DNA of 55,845 bases from Acanthamoeba castellanii str. Neff (taxonomy: Eukaryota > Discosea > Longamoebia > Acanthamoebidae), in contig NW_004457582.1 of NCBI RefSeq assembly GCF_000313135.1, positions 29,632 through 85,476 on the forward strand, read 5' to 3'. This document shows positions 1 through 8,518 of this stretch, piece after piece. A program made the position numbers and the translations under genes. Position 1 is the stretch's first letter; each line of letters begins with the position of its first letter. The notes under the pieces are model-generated. The model worked only from the letters and a program-made list of their open reading frames with translations, searched no databases and was not told where the DNA came from.

Positions 1-2785
1 CCGCCCACAGCCAGCGAGGGAGCCCATGACGCCGGCACGAAGGCGACAGAGTACAACGACGACGACGAAGAGGAAGAAGAAGAAGATGCAGACGGGCGCA
101 GCGGTGAACCGTCGGAGGAAGAGAGCGAGGACAGCAACGACGACGCGAAGACGAGCAACAAGAGGAAGCGAGGAGATGAAGAAGAAGCATGAACTTGAAC
201 GGGATGCCAAGGAGGAGCAGGAGCCACACAGCGGGGAGGCAGAAGACGAGGGAGAAGCAGAGCGGAAGCAGAACAACGATAAAGAGGAGACGCTGCACCA
301 GGAGGGAGTCGTGGGCGAAGAGGATGCGCCCGCTCCAGTCTTTGCCACTCCTCCACCACCGAAGCGCAGGGCCAAGAGGCGGAAGGGCTTGCTGGCCGAC
401 TTGGACATGGACGGGCCGTCGCTCAGGTAGAGAGGAGCCCAGACCCCNATTTCCTTTTGAGTGTAGGCGCCATTCCCTGCGCGAGTCCGCCCACCTCACC
501 CTCTTTCTCTCTCTCTCTCTCTTTTGTTTCCACCTCGTCACCCACCAGCTCGATATCAGCCGAGATCCACAACATTTTCCGGGTAGTGTGGTCCGGCCGC
601 TGGGCGGTGGTGACTCCGTTCGCTCTGTTGGACGCGCTTTGGAAGTTCGTCCCTCGGTTCAGGAATTACCAGCAGCAGGTAGGCCATGCCATCCCAGTAA
701 CTTTTGTCTCGTACACACGGCCCCGGCCCGCGTTCATTGTTGCTCACCACCACCACCACCAGGACGCGCAAGAGTTTCTGGTGTACCTTCTGGACAAGCT
801 GCACGACGAGCTCACCTCGCTGAACGGTACGCTGCTCTCTCATTCTGTGTGCTCGTCACGACAAGAACAGAGTGGTAACAGCGCTGGGATCGGGTGGAAC
901 TCTCTACCGACAGGCGGTAGAGAGGTGGTCGCGTCGCCGAGCGGCCAGAAACGCCAAGGGGAGAGCATAATCAGCAAGACGTTCAACGGGGAGCTGTTGA
1001 GCCAGGTGACCTGCTCGGCGTGCGGCAACGTATCCAGCCGGCGAGAACCCTATCTCGGTACGCTCGCAACAGCACCAGCACCAGCACCAGCGACTCATCG
1101 GCCGAAATGGCAACTGATCAGTTCTTTTCTCTCTATTTTTTTGCATTGTTTGGATACCAGACCTTTTGCTGGACATACCCATCCAGCACGCGGGTGGTTC
1201 GCGCTCCACCCGTGGCAACAGGAAGACCAACGTGCCGTCGTGCAGCCTCTACGGTACATAATTCGATTTTTTTTTTCAACGCGCACGTGCCCTCCGCTTT
1301 AGCGATGCGTCTCACCCGCCGCCTTCACCATTTTCTTCTCGAACACCTTAAACGCAACAGATTGCCTCGACAGTTTTACGTGGCCCGAGAAGCTGACCGG
1401 CTACTATTGTGAAAAGTGTAAATCTAATCAGGACGCCTCGAAGCGGCTCGCCATCCAAACCCTTCCAGACGTACACGCGCTTCTCCACACACACCCGCCT
1501 TTACTTCCCTCCACTCCCCAGTTTGAGCTCACTCTTTTTCTGGTGTGCGCCGGCTGCTCAATGAATGTATAGGTCCTGTGTGTAGTTTTGAAGCGATTTT
1601 GCTGGACGACGACCTCTCGGGCCAAAGTGGACACCAAGGTCCTATTCCCGCTCATGTACGTCGCCGTGTGCGCCCCATCCCCCTATATATATATATCTCA
1701 ATTTCCCCCCATTCGCTAACACGTTCACGGGCTTCACTCCGGCAGTGGTCTCGATCTGTCCGCCTTTTGCAGCGAAGAGCGGGAGAATGCCATATTCGAC
1801 CTCAGCAGCGTCGTCATCCACCACGGATCGGGGTACGGCACCGCGGCAGCGGCCCAGCGCCATTCCTCGTTGCACTGCCAACGTGCGAGTGGGAACGACG
1901 CTCACCTCGCCGCTCCCTCCTCCACGCACAGGCCGTCTGCGGGCCATTACACCGCATTTTGCTACCACACGGAGCAGGGCACCTGGCTGCACTTCAACGA
2001 CTGCCGAGTGTCCGTTTCGTCTCCACAGGAGGCGGCATCGGCACAGGCCTACATGCTCTTCTACCAACGACGCAGCGCCAGCGACAGCAAGGTGCGTACC
2101 GTCGAAGCAGCTGTGATTGCCAATAGACAATAGTGGCGATGCGTCTCCTCGAGTCTTCTGCGTGGTGGTCTGACCACGTTCTATGTACTTTTCTATGCCG
2201 ACAGATTCCAATTCCCGCGGTCATCCCGGCGTCCGATGCTCTCGCGGGAGAGAACGATGAAGCGGAGGCGGAGAGCACAACAACGACAACAACGACAACC
2301 ACAACAACAGCAACAAGCGGAAACAGAGGCGGGGAACCAAGAAGAGCAAGGAGACAGACGGCGAGGAAGAGGATGTAGATGGTGATGATGATGAAAAGGA
2401 AGCGGCGGGCAAGCGGAAGCAGCGCGGGACTGCCAAACGGCGACGAGTTGACGAGGCGGACGAGAAGAAGCAGCAGCGGCGGGACGAGAGGGATCTGGAG
2501 GCGCTGAAGCGGGACGAGTTGGTGGTCGCCCTCAGGAAGCGAGGGCTCAGGACCACGGGCGCCAAGGCCGTCCTGCTGAAGCGACTCCAGGACGCCATAC
2601 GTCACGACAACGACGACGATGATCAAGCTGATGATGATGGCGATGGCGATGATAGCGGTGGCCGTGATGATGGTGATGATAGCGAACAGGAAAACGAGAA
2701 AACCAGCAAGCCAAGGCCGGCGGCAGATTCAGGAGTGACGAAGAGGAGGCTTGCCAAACGCACAAACAGGGGAACCAACAAATAA
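1..2785 (+). CDS. Ubiquitin-specific protease (USP3/USP44-like), 5' partial, with C-terminal SAP motif
   Basis: Deubiquitinase of the USP (peptidase C19) family, spliced from about eight exons. An acidic Glu/Lys-rich lead (1-430) is followed by the USP fold: WKFVPRFRNYQQQ then DAQEFLVYLLDKLHDEL (about 640-825), a zinc-ribbon half GELLSQVTCSACGN (about 988-1030), its partner GYYCEKCKSNQ (about 1400-1432), VLKRFCWTTTSRAKVDTK (about 1580-1640), and the catalytic His box HHGSGPSAGHYTAFCYH made by joining about 1828 to 1928, with WLHFNDCRVS after it. The tail is basic/acidic and holds a SAP-like DNA-binding motif (DELVVALRKRGLRTTGAK, about 2510-2570). The catalytic Cys box (consensus GNTCxxN) is absent; it should lie near 430-550, where an ambiguous base sits at 448, so sequence is probably missing. 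The frame shifts near 170-190 and again between about 2250 and 2380, which suggests small assembly errors. The start lies outside the window. Family certain; exact orthology inferred. Confidence 0.82.
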
Positions 2786-3219
2786 AACGAGATATATTGT
2801 ACATGTATGTGTCACAAATATATCTTATGATATAGTGTACACGTAGGCACGTGTTGCGCATGATGGCCTGTAACTGAGAACACAAGCAGCTCGCGGCTCA
2901 CACGCGAGTTTTCTACGGTGTGTTGGTGGCTTTGAATTGGCCAGAAATTTCGTTCGACTGAGCACAAGCTGCGGCCAGACCGGTTGGGCTACGGAGCTGC
3001 CTGTGCGAGATTCGAGAATTCGTCTCGTGCTGGAAGCTTCTTCGTTCTCCTTGTTCATTTTCCGTACACAACATCGCATCCACAAACGAGTCTTGCATCC
3101 TCGCTTCTCCTCTGAACATCTCGAGCGTTCTCGGCGGCGACTTCTCACCTCTTCAGCGAACGCTCGATCATCAAAAAGCCGCCCACCATTTAATTTAAAT
3201 CAATAGTTCACATCGGAGC
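2786..3219. other. Intergenic, USP 3' end to SYS1 start
   Basis: AT-rich just after the USP stop (ATATATT stretches at about 2790-2835, likely 3' UTR and polyadenylation region), then GC-balanced sequence. No convincing gene. It should hold the SYS1 promoter, but I see no clear TATA box. Confidence 0.5.
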
Positions 3220-3924
3220 ATGACGCGCTTCTACAACTCCACATTCGACCCATGGCTCATTGTGCTGCAGATAGTGGTCATGCAGAGTCTTTTCTACTGC
3301 TCAATGGGCTTCTTCCTCTTCTTCTTCGGCTTCCTACTCGGCGTGCCCATCTTTCTCGAACAAATCTTCAGCGCTGGTGCGGTTGGGCTCAACGATGCGC
3401 CTAGTGTAGTTGTGCTGCTCGCCTTCACCTTTACTTCCATTACCTGGTACATCCAATTCTCTTCATTGTAATCGCTTTATCCGAACATGAATATAATTTA
3501 TTGTCGCTCATTCCATGCATGTACGCACAGTGCCATCTTCCTTGTCACGGTGGTCGAGCGAGCCAAGAAGTGCCTGGACTTCGCGGCTACCATCCACCTC
3601 TTCCACTTCCTGGGCTGCCTCGTTTACGCTGGCTTCCCAACGGCCTGGCTCTGGTGGCTGCTCATGCTCTTCTCTCTCCTCTGCATGACCAGTACGTCCT
3701 CCCTCCTCATCCCAACTACGCGTGCGTAAGTAGATTCTCGTTTCGTACTGCCCTACTTCTTCATCTACTTCTTATCTACTTCTTCTACATCATGAAAGTA
3801 ATCGCTCACGACTCTTTGCTGCTCTGCACGTAACCAACAAACAGTGTTGGGCGAGTACCTGTGCTGGCGGCAAGAGATGAAGGAGATCCCGATTCGAAGC
3901 GTAGCGCACGTACTCGAAGTGTGA
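3220..3924 (+). CDS. SYS1: SYS1 homologue, Golgi multi-pass membrane protein
   Basis: Three exons join cleanly: 3220-3446, 3531-3691 and 3845-3924, giving 155 residues, the usual SYS1 length. Sys1 is an integral Golgi protein that recruits the Arf-like GTPase Arl3/ARFRP1 and so the golgin tethers. Visible hallmarks: N-terminal FDPWLIVLQIVVMQSLFY, a Phe-rich first span, VERAKKCLDFAATIHLFHFL in exon 2, and the C-terminal LGEYLCWRQEMKEIPI block that closes the family. Four hydrophobic spans are present. The introns start GTAC and end ACAG. The ATG at 3220 gives the expected N-terminus. Function is from the family; the gene model is seen directly. Confidence 0.93.
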
Positions 3925-4974
3925 GGTTCGCCTCGCGGACGGACACCGCCTTCTCCTGCACACACCATAACGTACGCAGCGACCTACCCTCACACTGTGC
4001 CGTCTACAATCTCCTTGATGATAATTATCAATGATCAATGCACTCACCTGTTATTGTTGATCACAACCAGAAGGGGCAGCTGCTCGCACAACGATTGCTG
4101 CCCGGCTCGTGGCGGCGTGGCGCGATGAACCCAACCCAACACCAGGCGCTCATCCGACGCGCTTCCACCACAATTTTGGAGAGACGGCACGGCTCACATC
4201 GTGCGACTCTCTCTCTCCCTCTCTCCCTCTCTCCCCCTCTTCTCTCGGCGTCACCAGCACACGCGATCGTAGCGATGCCACGACGACGTACACATGTACA
4301 TAATACACCACTTCATGTAAATAGACGCCAACTCTGCAGAGTTGATTGATACATTACTCTACATACCGTTGTACACCCCTCGCCTCTCAGTCGCCAGCCA
4401 TTGATCCCTCACCATCTTACGGCCGCGGATCTTTCAAGACATGCTTCCGTCTTCTTGAAGACGACAATGACACGCCAAGTGCCCACTGGACCGGCCACTT
4501 TCTGTTTCATGTTCGGCGCTTCGCCAAGAGGCGGTGGCACTTGAGCCGACTTTTCCCATCCACGGACGCACCCGCGCGTGGCGTTGCGCCAGATCTCGGC
4601 TCGCCTACACTGGCTTCGGGCGAAAGGGCAGCCCTGACCGTTCGTAGATGGTGGCCGTCCTGTTGCTGACGATGACACACGCGAACGTTCTTCTGCCGTG
4701 CCGCCGCACACGCACACGCCGTTGGGCCTCCGGGTCCGGAGGCGGGAAAGGCGGAGGAGTGCCCGCAGGCGCTGACGGCCCGGAGAATGGCCTTAACACT
4801 AATTCCCGGGAAATGCCAGCGAACCGGGTCCGAGGTGCGGGCATTGGTCTGCCCAGCACTCCGCCTACACCCATAAAAGCCCGGTGGTGGGCCTTCTGGT
4901 TGTTATTTCTTTTTAACATCATCATCACACTACATTCACAACCAACAACATCAACTTCATCATCGTCTGCAACG
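3925..4974. other. Long intergenic stretch upstream of the Ser/His-rich gene
   Basis: About 1 kb without a supportable gene. It contains a pyrimidine tract of CTCTCTCC units at about 4208-4245 and a TATA-like ATAAAA at 4873-4878, about 100 bases before the ATG at 4975, which favours that start over the in-frame upstream ATG at 4648. Short open frames here have no family features. Confidence 0.5.
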
Positions 4975-5967
4975 ATGGAGGTGTGCATCCAAGACGAAGT
5001 AGAGCCTGAGGGTCCGCTAGTGCCCGGCCAGGAGGATTCCCTGGCTCAGGGAGCGACGGTCGTCCCGATCGGCATCAAGGAGGAAGGTGGGGCTGGCTCG
5101 TTCAGCGATGCCGACGACCTCCTGTCGAACCCGACCAGCGACGACATCACCACTGCCACTACCACCGAGCCGAAGAAGAGGAAGAGTAGGCAGTCCACGG
5201 TATCGTCCAGCGGCAGCGACGAAGGATCGTCGGCGAGTTCGTCGTCGCGTGGGTCCAAGGCCTCGACCAAGCGAAGCGGGAAGAAGGTGAGGAGGAGGAA
5301 GCGAGGACTCGGCGATGCCCAGTGCTCGTCAGCGCCTGCTGGTCTTCTTGTCGACAACAACGACCACCACGGCGGCGATGACGTCCGCGCCAGCCTCGGG
5401 GCCACCCTGGATCAGGGCGGCAGCGCCCCGGTGCAGGCCGTGCGCGAAATAGCGGACGACGACAATCATTCTTCATCTTCATCGTCTTCATCTTCTTCAT
5501 CTGGTGGAGGCGGGCCGAGGCCTCTTGGGAGACGCAACTCGGCGCCGGAGGTGGCCAAGCAGGAGACGAAGCGGGTGAGCATCCCGCTGCTGGGTCGTCG
5601 CCTGCGTCTCGACATCAAGTTCGGCCACGAGATCGTCCACAAGGAGCCCAAGGCCGACGTCGAGCACCACCACAGCAAGGGCGAAGAGGAGAAGAAGGTG
5701 AATCCGAAGAACAACAACAGCGCGCCGGCGGCGGTCGAGAAGGAGAGCCAGGTGCAGGCCAAGCAGCACGACACAAACGAAGAAGGACACCATCAGCATC
5801 ACCATCACAACCCGTTCCACTTCCTCTCCAACCTCTTCCATCATCATCATCACCACCATCATCAGCCCGAACCGGCAGCAGCAGTTGAGAAGGGCAGGAT
5901 GTCGGACGAGCACCCGGTGGTACCACAGCCCCACAACGTCGCCCCCAAGGTGGAGGTCATGGCTTAG
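4975..5967 (+). CDS. Hypothetical low-complexity Ser- and His-rich protein
   Basis: Single-exon frame of 330 residues from ATG 4975; the same frame is open upstream to 4648, but the intervening sequence looks like promoter and 5' UTR (TATA-like box at 4873). No family recognised. Composition by position: an acidic N-terminus, a Ser-rich and Lys/Arg-rich stretch (residues about 60-115; KKRKSR and KKVRRRKR could be nuclear signals), a Ser run near 165-178, a more ordered segment near 195-225 (RVSIPLLGRRLRLDIKFGHE), and a His-rich tail (NPFHFLSNLF followed by eight His). The ordered segment, possibly amphipathic, may be the functional core. His clusters could bind metal; this is inference only. 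Confidence 0.65.
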   Translation: MEVCIQDEVEPEGPLVPGQEDSLAQGATVVPIGIKEEGGAGSFSDADDLLSNPTSDDITTATTTEPKKRKSRQSTVSSSGSDEGSSASSSSRGSKASTKRSGKKVRRRKRGLGDAQCSSAPAGLLVDNNDHHGGDDVRASLGATLDQGGSAPVQAVREIADDDNHSSSSSSSSSSSGGGGPRPLGRRNSAPEVAKQETKRVSIPLLGRRLRLDIKFGHEIVHKEPKADVEHHHSKGEEEKKVNPKNNNSAPAAVEKESQVQAKQHDTNEEGHHQHHHHNPFHFLSNLFHHHHHHHHQPEPAAAVEKGRMSDEHPVVPQPHNVAPKVEVMA

Positions 5968-6377
5968 GAGAGAACTGCAGCTCCACCCGGACAAATAACC
6001 CCAATAAAAACACCTTCGATCGAAACTGCAAAATCGTCTATTCGTAGGCTGCACCAGGCCTCGAGCACGACTGAATAAATGGTACAATATCACAAGACTT
6101 CATTCGAGATTGGCCGACACATGGGAAATTTGTGGAATGTGAGGGTCTGAATTAAGGACTTTCAGATGATCCTCTTTTCAAGTTTGGTCTGTAACCAGGG
6201 GCGAAAGGGCGATGGTGGAGCTGTTCGCGCCCAGGCCAAGCCTTCGAATAGGTCGCACACAGCAACACGACGACGACAACAACTCAAAAAAAGTAACAGC
6301 AAACCAGAAGGTGGTGGGGGAGACGTGATTGTATTTTTGTCTGTAGAAGTAGAACAAATAGAACACAAATAGTCGAG
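5968..6377. other. Intergenic between two + strand genes
   Basis: Contains an AATAAAA at about 6002-6008 and GAATAAAT at about 6072, candidate polyadenylation signals for the upstream gene. No gene seen. It should carry the promoter of the gene starting at 6378. Confidence 0.45.
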
Positions 6378-8119
6378 ATGGCGAACAGTCCGGTGAACTA
6401 CAGCCCTATATTGAGGCGGCTGAGGGCCAACTCGGGCTACAAGGGACCTTCAGCGGCCAAGGAGGACGTCTTGACATCGCCCCTCTCATCGTCGGGCTCC
6501 CGGTCAAGCTCTGTATCGGAGGACGACTCGAGGTGGAGGCCGCGCAGCTTCGACTCCTTCTTCCAGGAATCGACCACCGCCCAAAACGGAGCCCTCTTGG
6601 ACGACTTTGACCACCTGAGGCCGTTCCACAACAAGAGCGGCGACGATTCATCATCATCGTCTTCTTCTCCATCATCCACGGCGCGGCACACGGTGCTTTC
6701 CGAGTCGGCCCCAACACACCGAACTCGCTCGCCCCATGGCGAAAGGGTGTCTTCGTCCTCCCCATCACCTTCTGCGGCATCTTCACCATCATCTTCTTCA
6801 ACTTTATCACCGTCCGCCAAGCTAGCCCCTCGCCAACTCTTCGACCAGCAGCAGCAGCAACTGCATCAACACCACCACCACCAACAACAAGAGGCCACGA
6901 GCCCCAACACCAGCGACAGCGACTCGAACGAGGCCAACCTCTTCAACAGCTACAACGCCTACACCAACGCCTACACGTCGCCCCTGTCCTTCTCGGCGTC
7001 GTCCGTGCCGGTGCGCGCCCGGGCCGAGGCCTCGCTGGGAAGCCGCCTGGCCGGGTCCATGGCCGGCGCTGTCGCCCACGCCATCGCCGCAGCCAACCGC
7101 CCGTCGCCGCCGCGCTCGGCCTCGGTAGACCTCGGGACCCACTTCATCCCCTTGGCCAAGTCCTTCTCCGACGGCGAGATCGAGGTCAAGTTCACCCACG
7201 AGCGCGGCAGCTCGCAGAGCCCGCTGCGCCTGCTGGCGGCCCGCAACAACCTCGAGACCCCGACCAACAGCCCGCCGCGGGAGGCGGCCCAGATGGTGGC
7301 GCTGACGTCATCCGATGACGTGGACCAGTTGGCCGATTACGATTCGGAGATGGGCAGCAGCGACTATGAGTCGGAGGAGGAGGGACCGATGGTGGGCGGG
7401 GTCCAGGGCCTGGCCGGTGACGCCAGTCGGCGGGCCAGCGTGAGTGCGGCGAGCGGGGCCAACTTTATGCGCAAGCGGGTGCTGTGGCAGCGCAGCCGGA
7501 GCCTGTCGGGCAAGTCGTCAGGCTACCAGGCCTTCCGGTCGTCGATGAAGTCGTCGGCAGGTTCGAGCGCGCGGTCGTCGTCTTCGTCGTCGGGACTGCG
7601 GTGGGTTGGTCTGTGGCTCTACTTGCTACTCGCCATCGAAGTGGCGTCGCTGTTCTACGTGGGCTACACCCTTCGTCTGTCCTACAGCGCCATCTCTCTC
7701 AACGAGTTCGGCGGTTTCATGGAAAGTACGCACTACTCCCTCTCCGACGGTGTTGATTGGTGGTACTGTTGCATTGCGACCAGGAATTCAAGCTCTCTCC
7801 CTCTTTTTCTTCTTATACAGGGTACCCACAGGCTGACGAGGCGCATGTGGGGTGGAAGGAGAATCCGCTCAATACGTGCCAGTACGCAGTTCCTTCAGCC
7901 AAAATGTTTGTTGTTTGTCGCCGACGCCGCACACACTCACCCCACATGCACGTGCACAACCACACGCCCAGGAAATACCTGGGCTGGTTGCAGGTCAGCT
8001 TATCGGAAACCAGGAGCACCTCCCAACGCGGCCAAACTGATTACGTGCCTCCAGTACACAAGCCCCGGCAACCGTGGTACCGGCTGAAGAAGACCCACCG
8101 CCACCGCGTCTCCCGCTAA
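6378..8119 (+). CDS. Ser-rich single-pass membrane protein, unknown function
   Basis: Three exons: 6378 to about 7724, about 7820-7882, and about 7971-8119. The large first exon encodes a long, probably disordered cytosolic region rich in Ser, with poly-Gln/His near residues 155-172 (QQQQQLHQHHHHQQQ). It contains SPILRRLRANSGYKG at the start, acidic DYDSEMGSSDYESEEEG near residue 325, and one strong hydrophobic span near residues 410-435 (VGLWLYLLLAIEVASLFYVG). The second and third exons add a short conserved-looking tail (YPQADEAHVGWKENPLNTC then KYLGWLQVSL) on the far side of the membrane. No signal peptide, so a type II topology is likely. Family not recognised. The frame is clean across both splice sites (A|GG and CA|G). 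Confidence 0.7.
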
Positions 8120-8518
8120 CAAGCCGCCGCCACAATGATTATCTTGTAATAACAACAACAACAAAAAGTGTAAAACGAAATCATTTCATTTTTGTTTAAA
8201 ATAATAAATTGAATGATGATGATGTGGGAAGAGTGGCGACGAGGTCTCGCGGTGGCGCGCCCAGCTCGGTGAAGTGGTCAGGCTGAGAGCTGGTGTCTGT
8301 CCAAGTGCTACTGCTGGTGGTGCTGGTCTGTTGTGGCACACTTGCTCGGATGCGGGTGCGGATGTGCGTAGAACGGAAGTAGATCGGTTGGCGCGGCGAC
8401 GACGGAATGACGTCGGCGGATGGAGTGCGACGACCTGACGTTGCGTTGTGGGGAGGTTGTTCGGGCTCTGCGTGGCGCTCTTTGTCGGGGGGCGGATCGC
8501 AGCGGCGGCGGCCGGGGC
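8120..8518. other. Intergenic between convergent 3' ends
   Basis: Lies between the stop of the membrane protein gene (+) and the stop of the NYN ribonuclease gene (-). The first 100 bases are AT-rich with AATAATAAATTG at about 8200, a likely polyadenylation region. No gene seen. Confidence 0.45.
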
